DNA of 64,000 bases from Calliphora vicina. Taxonomy: Eukaryota > Arthropoda > Insecta > Diptera > Calliphoridae. This document shows positions 54,016 through 64,000 of this stretch, one piece after another; the stretch's first letter is position 1; the number at the start of each line of letters is the position of its first letter. The position numbers and the translations under genes were made by a program. The notes under the pieces were generated by a model. The model was not told the DNA's origin. It worked only from the letters and a program-made list of their open reading frames with translations, and made no database searches. The stretch is taken from positions 78,815,797 to 78,879,796 of the forward strand of contig NC_088781.1 of assembly GCF_958450345.1 (NCBI RefSeq), in the 5' to 3' direction.

Positions 54016-55140
54016 TAGGGTATTCAATCGATTAACCGTTAATCGGTTAACCGATTAATTTTGGACGGTTAACTGTTCGAATAATTTGAAATTGCCGATT
54101 TTCAAATTACAAATAAACCGATTAATTTGTGTCGATTAACCGATTAACCGAAATTCCTTTTTTTTGCACTTTTGTATTTATTTTTCCGTTTCAATTCAAA
54201 TACAAATTTCAAATTAAGATTAGATCTTTTTTAAACATGATTAGTGAGTATGTATAACAACTGACATATTTAATTTACATGTATTTGAAACTTTGTTTGT
54301 ATTTACATGTATAGAAGAAACTTTTTTTTGAAATGGGTCTTTTATCATAACTAAACGAAACTATTAAATTAATCAAAATCTAAAACAATCCAAAAAGGAA
54401 TATTCTTTATCATGCTTTTGATTTCTCCAACATATACAATCAGCGAGAGAGTTTTTTTAAAGTTTTATTAAATCTAAAGAAAAAAATCGTTTAAATTATA
54501 TTTTTTTATAAAAGATAATTTCAGAAGATCTCACTAAAATTTTAAAAGACTCACACATCGCTCATTTGCTGCAACAACGTCATAATTCAAAAAACTCGTT
54601 TCGAGAAAAACGTCTTTGAATATTTTATGACATTTTACTATTTCTTAAATAAATTTTCAACAAATCATGCGATTTCAGAAATATAAATAGTAGATGTTAA
54701 TATCTTTCTAATCTGTATTTAACCAAATTTTCACTTATCAAATATACTAGAAAACATGAATTTTAATTTTGATGTTTACAACAAAAAAACACTCTCACAC
54801 ACAAAAAATAATTGACTTTTTTGAAAACTGATGAAACTAAATGAAAGATTATAGAACAGCGTATATTTTGTATTAGTCAGTTCATAAAACACGGATTTTG
54901 AGTTATGACGTTGTTGCAGCAAATAGACGATATGTTTACAAAAATGATCTCAAATACCTTATTTGCTGTTTTTTATGTTTTTGTACACAAAATTAGTTGT
55001 TGTATTTAAAATGAAAATATAAATTATTCGATTAATCGAATAATTTTAAATTAACCGATTAACCGAATAAATCTAAACCTCAATTAATTATTTGCTCGAT
55101 TAACCGATTAAACCAGAAATCCGATTAATTGAATACCCTA
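54016..55140. mobile_element. hAT-type element, 1,125 bp, in Jockey RT
   Basis: TAGGGTATTCAATCGATTAA and TTAATTGAATACCCTA ends lie between a perfect 8-bp duplication GAAGATAC (54008-54015 and 55141-55148). CGATTAACCG repeats crowd both ends. Discounting the insert and one duplication lets the RT frame run on. The ends match the TAGGGTATTC of the hAT at 33812, but the inside differs and I found no transposase frame. Confidence 0.87.
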
Positions 55141-55148
55141 GAAGATAC

Positions 55149-55513
55149 TTATGAACAAGTTGTACCCGATGTTAACTGAAAACAATTGTATTCTGAATCA
55201 TCAATTTGGATTTAGAAGAAAACACAGTACTATCGAAGAAACCCATAGACTTGTAAATACGGTGAGAAAAGCGTTTGAAGAAAAGAAATACTGTTCCGCA
55301 TTCTTCATCGACATTTCTCAAGCGTTTGATAAGGTATGGCATGCTGGATTAATATACAAATTGAGTCAAAATTTACCCGCAAACACACATAAGCTGTTAG
55401 AAAGCTATTTAACTGGTCGAACATTTAAGGTTAAAGAGGGAAACTTTTTAAGTACTGCACAACCCATTGAAGCTGGAGTCCCCCAAGGCAGTATCCTGGG
55501 ACCTTTTTTATAA
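55149..55513 (+). pseudogene. Jockey ORF2 RT, palm part, copy 2
   Basis: MNKLYPMLTENNCILNHQFG then FRRKHSTIEETHRLV, FFIDISQAFDKVWHAGLI (motif A) and EAGVPQGSILGPFL (motif B), then a stop. The following 70-100 residues with motif C (FADD) are absent: next come the IHINNQTI and MKYLGI blocks. A deletion of the catalytic loop makes this copy incapable of reverse transcription. Confidence 0.87.
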
Positions 55514-55591
55514 TTGATATATTCGTCTGATATAATAATAATTACCAAAAATCTATAAATAACATATAACATTTACATTGCGTAGAGAATC

Positions 55592-55996
55592 ATGCCCCCT
55601 ATTCATATCAATAACCAAACAATAAGTCAACAATCGGAAATGAAATACCTCGGAATACATCGTCGCCTTACATGGAAAAGTCATATAGATGCAAAGTTGA
55701 CTCAAATGAAATTGAAATCAATTCAAATTAATTGGCTTATTGGCAGAAACTCTACACTTAGTTTAGATTGTAAACTTCTACTTTATAACATGATCATAAA
55801 ACCGATATGGTGTTATGGCATACAGCTATGGGGCACGGCCCCAGCGTCAAATGTAGAAAAGATCCAAAGACGCCAAAACAAGTTTCAAGGAATGATCGCA
55901 GTTGCCCCCTGGTATATAAAAAATGCGAATATACACAAGGATCTAAACATGCCCCTTGTAAAAACTGAGATCACGAAAAATGCAGAAAAATATTGA
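55592..55996 (+). pseudogene. Jockey ORF2 thumb and C-terminal part, copy 2
   Basis: IHINNQTISQQSEMKYLGIH then RRLTWKSHIDAKL, the thumb, and IKPIWCYGIQLWGTAPASNV with IQRRQNKFQGMIAVAPWYIK, ending ITKNAEKY. The same end is seen in copy 3 (minus strand, 59.93-60.6 kb). A few more codons follow in another frame (HPATYQLTVATLD-like, with SRxRR-type residues). Confidence 0.83.
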
Positions 55997-56389
55997 AAAA
56001 AGCTTGAAATTCAGCTTGAATGAAGCCATTGGCCCGCAACATATCAGTTAACCGTGGCCACACTCGATTAAGAAGGAGGGACACAGCAGACATAATCTAG
56101 AAGAAAGAATGCCAATTTAACCAAAACAACGATGAATACAAAATTTTTCGTCCGGCACTGGCTGGACTTTGAATAATGCACGACATTAAAATAACATAAA
56201 CTAGTTATTATTACTTCTAAATTTTACACAGTAATTAAGATAAATGAAGTTAACATGTTGATGGAAAAAGAACGACTCGATAAAAAGAGAATATCAAAAA
56301 GTGTTTTCTATGGTTGAGGGTTGCCATATCGACAATTATTTTACAAAAGAATAAACATTAGATATTACAAGTGCACATATAATTACAAC

Positions 56390-56757
56390 AGCCCCGAAGA
56401 AAATTTTTTTTCTACAAAAGAAAAAATATACGGGCTTTTTTGGGAAAAAAGGTAAAAAATATTTTATTTAGAATTTTATCGCCAATATATCTGATATTTT
56501 AAAAATATCAATATTTTAAAATTCAAAATTTCAGCTCATTCCGATCATAATTGGACTTTTGGCGATTTTTTTTTAAATTGAGACTCAAGGTGACCAATTT
56601 TGAGGGCATACGTACTGGCCCCCATTAGCGCTAGGAAGCTGAACAAACGTTAATCATCTCGAAAATACCTCAAAACACCATGTGAAATTTCGTAACAATA
56701 CCTCCAATAGTTCCAAAGATACCGAATTATTTAAAAAAAAGTTTCTAAACCACTGTG
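56390..56757 (+). mobile_element. Transib-like fragment with an intact terminus
   Basis: Shares GGCGATTTTTTTTTAAATTG, ACTGGCCCCCATTAGCG, CCTCCAATAGTTCCAAAGAT and the end GTTTCTAAACCACTGTG with the 36.4-kb copy. The left part is missing. The flank after the end is GGTCG. Confidence 0.7.
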
Positions 56758-56899
56758 GGTCGTAAGACGAAAAAATATTTTTTTAAGCAGGTCTGCAGAC
56801 GTTTGAAAAGTGTCCTGTAGGCTGCACGTCAAGACCGAGGAGGATAAATATCTTCCAACAAATATATATTTTCAATACATTTACATTTTAAATCAGCAC

Positions 56900-57245
56900 T
56901 ATAGGTGTAATTTGCAGTAAATTGATAAATCAGGCAAGACTACATATTAAAATATATATTCTATATGCTATCAAATTTGCCGTATGCTGAAATGTTTATA
57001 TTCACTTTTCAACAAATAACATATTTGACAACAAACGATGGAAATTTGTTGAAAAGTTAAAATATGTTGTTTACACGATATGCTAAATTTTTGAACATTC
57101 GTTTGTTGGAATTGTTAACAAATGCCCATTATATGTGATTAAATATACGTATATTGGAAAAATTTCGTGTCTACACGATATGTTGGGACTGGTAGCAAAT
57201 TTTTCAACATAAATATGCTGATTCAACATATCGTGTAGAATAAGC
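56900..57245. repeat. Inverted-repeat segment with ACACGATATGTTG motifs
   Basis: TTTACACGATATGCTAAATT, TCTACACGATATGTTGGG and TTCAACATATCGTGTAGAAT lie within 200 bp, in both orientations, with CAACAAATAACATATTTGAC nearby. It looks like part of a MITE; ends not defined. It finishes about 120 bp before exon C. Confidence 0.5.
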
Positions 57246-57362
57246 TTAAAACTGGTTTCGCAAACAAATGTTTCTGTAAATAGCAATTCAATTTAAGTCC
57301 AAATTTCTGGATTTGGCTGGTAAGTACATTAATATTAATTACATTTTTTTAATAATTATTAG

Positions 57363-57565
57363 GTTCAACTGCAGAAAATCAAAAAGATGATAAAATAAAC
57401 AAAGTTCGGAATGAATATGAGCGCAAAATTGTAACTATGCGAAATGAAATGAAAAAACTGCAACAGGCCCAAAGGGAACATGCGCGGCAACAGCTAGAGA
57501 TTACGGCACAAGAAACAAAACTACGAAATCTTCGTTCACAATTAACTGAACTTAAAACTATTAAG
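57363..57565 (+). CDS. Klp31E: KIF21-family kinesin, internal exon C (coiled-coil stalk)
   Basis: This 203-bp exon lies between ATAATTATTAG and GTAAGT; phase 1 in, phase 0 out. It reads GSTAENQKDDKINKVRNEYE then RKIVTMRNEMKKLQQAQREH, ARQQLEITAQETKLRNLRSQ and LTELKTIK. The family has VRSEYEKKLQxMNKELxxLQ, AQKEHARLLK and then MKKTK|VRLMKQM at this place. The next exon, outside the window, should begin with the VRLMKQM helix of the regulatory coiled coil, the region that in human KIF21A holds eye-movement-disorder mutations. The heptads are uninterrupted and there are no stops. Confidence 0.93.
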
Positions 57566-57660
57566 GTAAGTATCTAGGCACTTCTCGAGAATCCGCCCAA
57601 ATTTAAACACAAGATATTCATGTTAATTGTAATTGCATTTTCTATAGAAATGTTTTAAAA

Positions 57661-58470
57661 CAAGTAAGAGTGCTATATTCGGCTATGCCGAATCTTATAC
57701 ACCCTTCACCTTTTTTGTGGATGCATTATTATTTTTTATAATAATTAGTGTATACATATGTTTGTATATTGCCCACTTTCAGCGTATAGCATCCTAAATA
57801 TATCAAAACACTTTTAAAAATTGTAGAAACGAAACAAAAAACCAAAAAACAAAATAAGCAAAACAATAAAACCAACACACATCCAAACATACGTTTTGTT
57901 GTATAAAAAACAACAAACAACAACGCCAAACAAAATACCAGAAGTCAGAAGTTACAAGCGAAACAAAATACACAAAGCAATAAAACCAACACACATCTAA
58001 ACATACGTTTTGTTGTATAAAAAACAACAACAACGCCAAACAAAACACCAAAAAAAAAAATAAAATACGCAAAGCAATGAAACCAACACACATCCAAACA
58101 TAGGTGTTGTTGCTTTTTTGTCAAAAAAAAAAAAACAAAAATAAAATACGCAAAGCAATAAAACCAACACACATCCAAACATACGTTTTGTGGCATTTTT
58201 GTCAAAGCATGTATTTTTTATGAAATTTTCAGAGGTCTCGGATTTTTGCTCATATCTCCGTTATTTATAGACGGATTTTGCTGATTTTAAATAGCAAACT
58301 TCTCGAAAGCATGTCTGACAGAATTATTGCAGATTTGGATCCCGAAGATATCTGGGGTATTCAGAAAATTGATTTCAACAGACAGACGGACGGACATGGC
58401 TTAATCGACTCCGCTATCTATAAGGATCCAGAATATATATACTTTATAGGGTCGGAAAATTATATTGTGG
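57661..58470. mobile_element. Dispersed dipteran repeat, with a minisatellite inside
   Basis: Starts GTAAGAGTGCTATATTCGGC then TATGCCGAATCTTATACACC and ends ATATATACTTTATAGGGTCGG. From memory, this start and end, with CAGACGGACATGGCTTAATC near the end, occur together in thousands of copies in calyptrate fly genomes. Its class is not clear to me. A diverged fragment is at 50.28-50.40 kb. A 73-codon frame at 58278-58496 lies wholly in the repeat and is not a gene. Confidence 0.65.
57840..58205. repeat. Minisatellite, four units
   Basis: Core AAACCAACACACATCYAAAC followed by ATACGTTTTGTTGT (or close) appears at about 57868, 57984, 58079 and 58164, with A-rich spacers AAAATACGCAAAGCAATA. Period is irregular, 85-116 bp. 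Frames on the minus strand rich in Cys, Phe and Tyr are the repeat read through. Confidence 0.8.
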
Positions 58471-58499
58471 AAATGAGAATTTGTAAAGCACAGCAATGA

Positions 58500-59930
58500 T
58501 TTTTGAACATTGAAATCAAATGCTTCGATTTATCACCATCATTATGTTTATCAGCCACATTACTAATAATAGGGACTTTTAACTTATAAAAAATGTTGAT
58601 AACACTTATGGCAGAACAAATAATATGAAATATTTTGAAAAGCACTGGAAATTGTCAGTAGTTACCGACGATATATGAATATTTGCTCCACATCTGAAAA
58701 ATTAATAAAATCTACCTTTTGTATGTATTTTTTCGCAAGCATTTCAAAAATTTTGCATGTCTGAGCTGCGCTACTTTGATACCACACAGTGCCGTTCGTG
58801 GGTTTCTATGCGGTCTCTCTTCAAAAACCCCCTTTTGAAATTTCATGCCAATCGGATCAACCAGTTAGAATTGGCAGATTTATTTCCAAAATAATTTGAA
58901 CCATTATGCAGGGTAAGTCTGCGTATAGCTACTGCGAAGCCTTTCACTGTTTATGGTAAAGTAAATGTGAAATTAACTATTATAATCATTCATTTATTGT
59001 TGCCGATATTGTGGATGAGGTATTCATTGTTTCAGACTTTATGATTAGTTACGGCATTAAATAAGAAAGAAGTTAAATATTTTGGGTATCCGGTAATAGC
59101 AGACAGCTGTAAAGAACTAGTCATGCCCGAAAAATTTCACAAATTGTCATAGGTAACCACATCCGAATAATTTCGAAGAACTATTGTGTAACGCGATGAA
59201 CAGTGGAGGAATTTCGAAAAAATTGCCAATAAATCTGAAATTTCTAAACGAATAGTCAGATTTTAATAATTTATTATTGTCAACCGACGCACAGTGGATC
59301 ATTTCACGAGAAGGCGATCAAAAGTCGATAACTTTTGATTGGATTGAAATTTTGATACGGCCAATAAGAAAAAAAACTTATGGAGGGTTAAAATTAGATT
59401 TTAATTTTTAGTTGAATTTTAGTATAAAAGTAATGTCTTAAAAAAGACAAATGTTTTTAAATGTAATGTCTTATTTTTTAGTCAGTTTTACAACTTTATT
59501 TTTAATTTAAATTTTGTCAGAAAATGCCATATCATATGTTTTCGTCGTGGATATACATCTGAAGTGCACAACAAAATAGTGATAAGATTTTCATTAGTAC
59601 AATATGTGTCTTGTGTTGTGCTCGCGAAATAATCTGTAGTCTTTTGTTGCGATTCTTCAGATAGATCTACTATTGGTAGCAAATGCTGAATTATTTGTTC
59701 CCCACATAATTTTATGTAATGTGGATGGCATATATGTATCTCCAAGAATATTCTTCTTTATATAGTACGAGCTCAAAACTGGTGTTGTCCGGTAACCGTA
59801 TCGTAATTTTTTTTTAACGCTTTATTGAATTTGTCTTTTATCGACCTTGCTAAGTATTTAAATCTTATAACTAAAATTAAAACTATTTGCTCTTCAACAA
59901 GAGAGCCTTCATGGTTAACTGGCACTTATC
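58500..59930. other. Intron DNA, little recognised
   Basis: At 58795-58880 a GTGGGTTTCTATGCGG to CCAATCGGATCAACC stretch resembles dispersed-repeat sequence. Nothing else could be supported. Confidence 0.4.
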
Positions 59931-60135
59931 TTAGCGGGGTGGTAGATCTGCTCTACGGAGCCTGGATCGGGTTTGGATCTGCACAAGTTGTCTTGCAAGC
60001 GTATTGGGATGGTTTCGCAGCTTTACAATATATTTCTCACGGACTTTCTTGAACTCTTCCTTTACCAATGTCACTTCTAAGTCTCTGTGGATGTTTTCAT
60101 TTCTTATGTACCATGGTGCTCCCGTCATGGTCCTA
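59931..60135 (-). pseudogene. Jockey ORF2 C-terminus, copy 3
   Basis: FRTMTGAPWYIRNENIHRDL then EVTLVKEEFKKVREKYIVKL, RNHPNTLARQLVQ and SRLRRADLPP at the stop. This is the normal end of Jockey ORF2, with the HPNxLA and SRLRR motifs that copy 2 has lost. Confidence 0.85.
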
Positions 60136-60566
60136 AAGGCCCAACTATAATATGCATAAGCTAGCTTAAGGTAATGTCAAAACCGAACGAAAAGTCTGTC
60201 AAATGCTTAAGGAAATCCGAAGAAACTTTTATGTGACCATAATGTACTTACGTGCATTCAAAACAATTTAGCTCCATTTGCACATTTATTTTTATTTATG
60301 CATTAAAAAAAATACGTATTTCTTATTATTTTATCAAAATAAATTAATTTTCTTCATCCTTTTCATTTATTTTTCTAATTTCTTTGTATAAAATAAACAA
60401 TCAGCTGATTCCGTATGGAATGTACGACCAGCTTCGCTCTTTGCTTAAGCAAACAAATTTTGACGAAACTCTCTTAAGTACATTATAGTTTGTCACATAT
60501 ATTTTATATGTATTCGCACAGTTGCTTAAGCTGACTTAAGCAAGTGTATGCATATTTTAGATTGGG
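60136..60566. mobile_element. MITE-like insertion with CTTAAG repeats, about 430 bp
   Basis: The ends GGCCCAACTATAATATGCAT and ATGCATATTTTAGATTGGGC are near-perfect inverted repeats. The Jockey frame reads IQRAQSK on one side and AFRTMTGAPW on the other. CTTAAG occurs at least six times in the insert, in both halves. No clear duplication. The outermost bases may belong to the LINE. Confidence 0.6.
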
Positions 60567-60785
60567 CCCTCTGTATAAGATCAATACTGGTGTTGTTATC
60601 CATTTCCCATAATTGAAATCCATATGTCCAAATTGGTTTTAAAACGGTTCATGTGAAGTCTCTCGTCTATCTAGATGAATACCAAGGTAGGTGACATAAT
60701 CAGATTGCGGTATATTAACGTTGTTGAGTGTGACAGGTGGGCAATTTCCTCTCCTTAGAGCGAACGAAACATGTTTACTTTTCAG

Positions 60786-61947
60786 CTAATTTACCTTTAT
60801 TCGCCAGTTTTTCAACCATGACTCCACACGTACGAGATAATTCTGTAGTTGACTAGATGCCATGAGTAGGTTTTCGTGTGAGCTAATAATGGCGATATCA
60901 TCAGCAAATTTTGGAATTGTTAGTTTATCGCACGTAGGCAGGTCGGAGGTGCCATGATGTTCACGGAAACCAAATTGGTGTATTGGGATAATGTTTCCAT
61001 CATTTAAAAAAGTTATTATCTTTTCCTGGAAAATTTTCTCGAAAAGCTTCGACAAACAATGGAGTAGGCTAATAGGTCTATAAGAAGATGGCAGGGTTAA
61101 ATCTTTACCCGGTTTAGGTATCATTTTTATTTGAGAAATTTTCCGATTTTTTGGATAAATTACTAGTTTCAAGATCGCATTAAACAATATAGAAAGAACA
61201 ATTATTGCCACATTTTGTAGGTTTTTAATCATTGATGGCGTTATTAAATCATATCCCGGTAATTTTATCAAGTTTAATTTATTTTTAATTACTCTATTAA
61301 CATCCTCAGGACTAATATCGAATTGGGCTGCATTAGCCATTGTTGAAGCTGGCAATTCTTCTAGCTCAAACACATTTGCCGTGGAATTGGGTTTAAATAC
61401 TTCACTTAAATGTTCAGCAAATACTGAGGCTTTTTCTACAGCACTTCGTGCCCAGGTTCCGTCCGCCTTTCTTAAAGCCCTTTGTGCCTCTACCGGTGGC
61501 TTAATGTTCCTCGTTGCCTTCCAAAGAGAGAAATTTGTGTAATTTGTATTTTTTATGCGATCATCTTCTAAATGAAGGACTCTTTTCAGTTTTCGTACTG
61601 CTGTGTTCAGCCTCTGCTTTGCAGCAGGTGATCTATTATGTTGCCATTCTCTTTTCGAGAAGAAGTCTTTCAATATCCGAATTTGAAATAGGCATATTAT
61701 TTTTTGGAGGGATTTGGCTCCTAGAGTGTCCAAAACAATCAATGACGTCATTGACGGTCCTATCTATGTCTTCCTCACACTGTAAATTAGGATTCGTGTG
61801 GATATGACTACTGATATATTTCCTATATTTTAGCCAATTTGTCTTAAAATACAAAGAGTCCTTAGGAAATCTAGGGATGTTAGGTCTCTCACAATAATTA
61901 ATAACACTATGCAACAAATGAAGACTTTTGGAAAAGCACAAGATCAT
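60786..61947 (-). pseudogene. Jockey ORF2 linker and RT, copy 3
   Basis: LYFKTNWLKYRKYISSHIHT and the linker, then, after a slip, the pre-RT block NYTNFSLWKATRNIKPPVEA and KLIKLPGYDLITPSMIKNL. Next come IKMIPKPGKDLTLPSSYRPI then SLLHCLSKLFEKIF, and IIPIHQFGFREHHGTSDL. It jumps directly to TIPKFADDIAIISSHENLLM (motif C). Motifs A and B, about 100 residues, are deleted in frame. The frame ends at 60786 and the thumb (VTLNNVNIPQSDYVTYLGIH) goes on in another frame to about 60660. The deletion differs from that of copy 2. Confidence 0.85.
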
Positions 61948-61954
61948 GACAATA

Positions 61955-64000
61955 CAGGTTCGACTCTACTACCAAAGGGTAGTAAAACCCTATACTCAGT
62001 TTGTCCATTTTGGTGACCGATTTTTTTTATGGGCCCCCAAATTTTCTGAAACTCAGTGGGGCCTCTAAAAAAGGTGTCATGAGTTTTTGGTTAACAGCTA
62101 ATACAGACTTTGTGATACGACTTAACTTTATATGGCAATAATATAGCTAAGAGCCTGCCAAATAAATTTTGTTAAAATTTTTTTCAAAAAAATAGCTTTT
62201 TCGTGCACTTTTGTTGAAAAAATATAGTAAGAAAAATTTTATTTTTACTTTTTTAGAATAACTTCCAGGGACTCTTAATTTTTCAATAACAATATTTTGC
62301 AAAGTTGTAGCTACAGTAAATCTGAATAACTCTTGTGAATATATCAATGCAATCCGAACATATCTAGGCATTCTAAATAGCTGTCAAAAATCACTTTGTA
62401 GCTTAAAAATTTTAGTTTTTTACTAGTTTTTGACTCTAAAACAAAAAATTTTTGTTAAAAATGTATGTTCGAGTGTATACTTCTCTATTGTGCTGAAGAA
62501 TGGGCAAATCATTATCGGTATGATCCGGGCGCATCAACTTTATCCAATTTTGATCACGCAAGACCGGCTTGATGCAAGATATGAAACAACATTAAAATTT
62601 TTTAAAGTGGGCAAGGTTTGTGGAGCTTCTGAAGAATAAATATAAGCTTTTTATATAAGTTTTTGATATCGGTGGAAACCTTATGACTTGGAGATTGACA
62701 TTTTAGTGAAATGAATTAATTGTGTGATTTTTCGGACTATTTTACCTTAAAAACAATATTATAAAATGGTGATTTTCCATCAAGAAAAATAAAAACTTTG
62801 AATTAATGTAAAATTTGAACAGTTACAGATATCACAATAAAATTTGGAAGTAATATAGATCTAAATGTTCTTAAGTCAATGGCATCACTAATGTTTCCAT
62901 TCTTTGTTTTCAAAAATCGAAATTCCTAAAACGGGGAAAATGTGTTCCAAAAACTGAGTTTTTTTTTAGAAAATAGTCCACTTTGACGTTATCTACAGCA
63001 TGATAGTAAAAACGTTTTGTATGTATATAAAAAACATATAGGGCTATACAAATATCACGAGTTTTTGAGGATCGGTGATTTGCGTTTTTAGAATTTCTTA
63101 CGCAAACCTAAAATTTTGTTTAAAAATTGGCCAAGTTTGGATAGGGCTGGGGGTACAATGTCCGCTTAAGTTAGTCAAATTTTACTTTATACGTTTCTGC
63201 ATTAAGTTCTCTTTCCAGATCATAAAAAAATGTATATAGCTACGAAGAAAATTAGTTTTTTATAAAAGAAAAAATATAGGGACTTTTTTGGGAAAAAACT
63301 TAAAAAACACACGCATACAAAGTTGAAATATATAAAAAGATGCTACAACTTTGGATGCGTGTAACTTTTTATAGGGACGAAATAATTTTTATCAGGTTTG
63401 TTTTATTTTCTTTAGAATTTTATCGCAAATACACGTCATATATAAAAAACAAATTTCGACCTTTCGTAGGCCCATCTTATATAAAATACAAAAAAAAATG
63501 ATCGAGCAAAATTTAAAATCAAAATTAAACATAAATATCTCTTGAACTAAAAGAGATAACCTACAGATAAAAACATATTTTTGTAGACCTTCTCAAGGAC
63601 TATCTATATTTTTAATTTCATCATAAATGGCTTTTTGGCGATTTTTTTTAAATGTGTGACATTGAGGGTCCACTCACTGATCCCCATTCCGAACACCTCA
63701 GCCGAGTAAATAATACAGCACAACATAGAAGTTTGGACTCGATCATAATATTTTAACCAAAAATGTTTGTTTTAGCGTCAAAAAATAGTAAAAACGAAAA
63801 TTGTTAAGGTACCAAGTGATCTTTATGTGCTATTTAGACACGTTCAGAATGCATTGATATGTTCTCAAGAGTTGTTCAACTGTACAGTAGCTACAACTTT
63901 GCTAAATATCGTTAGTGAAAAATTAGGAGACCTTGAAAGTTATTCTAAAAAAAGTAAAAAAAAAAAAATGTTCTTCCTATATTTTTTCAACAAAATTTTA
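61955..64000. mobile_element. Transib-like composite foldback, copy c (runs past window)
   Basis: Begins AGGTTCGACTCTACTACCAA and repeats 38.63-40.64 kb nearly base for base, in the same direction, including CCGCTTAAGTTAGTCAAA and ACATTGAGGGTCCACTCACT. The left arm is complete here (missing in copy b). The right arm has begun by 63790, with TTGATATGTTCTCAAGAGTT complementary to the left arm. Confidence 0.72.
62436..62638 (+). pseudogene. Conserved C-terminal frame, copy c
   Basis: The longest version, 69 codons from 62430. The supported part is IIIGMIRAHQLYPILITQDR then LDARYETTLKFFKVGKVCGA and SEE, stop at 62637-62639. Upstream the frame is AT-rich filler. In copy b a 24-bp deletion and one slip break it. 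Protein unknown; see the finding on the Transib-like family. Confidence 0.5.

Larger units (their letters stand above)
52206..56230 (+). mobile_element. Jockey-clade LINE, copy 2, with a hAT insertion
   Basis: End of ORF1, ORF2 endonuclease, RT and C-terminal domain, in host-gene orientation. ORF1 and ORF2 overlap at ATGA (52474-52477). The part of RT with the YADD motif is deleted. A 1,125-bp hAT divides the RT. It is the same family as copy 1 (27.9-30.6 kb). The 3' end is not sharply defined. Confidence 0.85.
49536..57362 (+). other. 7,827-bp TE-filled intron of the KIF21 gene (phase 1)
   Basis: Donor G|GTAAGT, acceptor AATTATTAG|GT; the split codon is G|GT (Gly), as in vertebrate KIF21 (NLG). 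It holds Transib-like scraps, a foldback and a Jockey copy with a hAT insertion. Confidence 0.88.
59931..61950 (-). mobile_element. Jockey-clade LINE, copy 3, minus strand
   Basis: Linker, RT and C-terminal part in order from 61950 down to 59931. The RT palm is deleted between the second motif and motif C. An insertion with inverted ends (60136-60566) splits the C-terminal part. No endonuclease or ORF1 remain; truncation is at the boundary with the Transib-like composite near 61950. Confidence 0.83.
57566..64000 (+). other. Start of the next KIF21 intron (phase 0), runs past the window
   Basis: Donor AAG|GTAAGT. Filled with the dispersed repeat, Jockey copy 3 and the Transib-like composite. 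No acceptor with matching coding was seen before the window ends. Confidence 0.8.

Noticed and set aside
57729..58205. Cys/Phe-rich minus-strand frames resembling membrane proteins
   Set aside because: They read through a minisatellite; the repeated protein segments follow the DNA period.
57840..58205. Possible CRISPR array
   Set aside because: Spacers are not unique, the period is irregular, and the context is a eukaryotic intron.
58278..58499. 73-codon frame MLILNSKLLESMSDR...
   Set aside because: It lies in a dispersed repeat, is found diverged and out of frame at 50.3 kb, and has no domain.

Overview
The window is AT-rich, intron-like DNA from a large dipteran genome. I infer a brachyceran and probably calyptrate fly from the mix of Jockey, I-clade and RTE-like LINEs, Ty3/gypsy and BEL/Pao remnants, and a dispersed repeat (57.66-58.47 kb) that I associate with calyptrate flies. 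There is no sign of bacterial or viral gene organisation.

Only one host gene is visible. Three small + strand exons (25563-25703, 49344-49535, 57363-57565) have consensus splice sites and matching intron phases. Together they encode an acidic stretch followed by the coiled-coil stalk of a KIF21-family kinesin (Drosophila Klp31E, human KIF21A/B). The window is therefore the inside of one gene: at least 25.5 kb of upstream intron, a 23,640-bp intron, a 7,827-bp intron and at least 6.4 kb of downstream intron. Everything else that I recognise is transposable-element (TE) DNA.

Layout. 1-4.43 kb: decayed I-clade LINE. 4.52-4.94 kb: Harbinger-type MITE. 5.14-11.37 kb: minus-strand LTR element with near-identical 278-bp LTRs, one LTR split by a 3.4-kb RTE-like LINE. 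12.27-17.34 kb: gypsy pol remnant plus 3' LTR, split by a 1.3-kb putative solo LTR and by a 1.6-kb Transib-like element. 18.2-18.4 kb: fragment of a repetitive arthropod protein family. 19.64-25.48 kb: nested inverted-repeat elements ending 80 bp before an exon. 25.7-49.3 kb: hAT and other MITEs, a BEL/Pao scrap, a Jockey copy, a tRNA-derived SINE, a second foldback copy with a decayed hAT inside, Transib-like copies, a minus-strand Jockey-like LINE, and a 1.8-kb TIR element. 49.5-57.4 kb: Transib-like scraps, a foldback element and a second Jockey copy carrying a hAT insertion. 57.6-64 kb: minisatellite inside a dispersed repeat, a third Jockey copy (minus), and a second copy of the Transib-like foldback.

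Most insertions could be resolved to the base from target-site duplications (TSDs) and from reading frames that resume across the empty site. The most interesting signal is a family ending in CACAGTG, the RAG/Transib heptamer. One member has a perfect CGTCG duplication, and three related copies keep the same short carboxy-terminal reading frame. The second is the density of long inverted repeats within introns of one kinesin gene.
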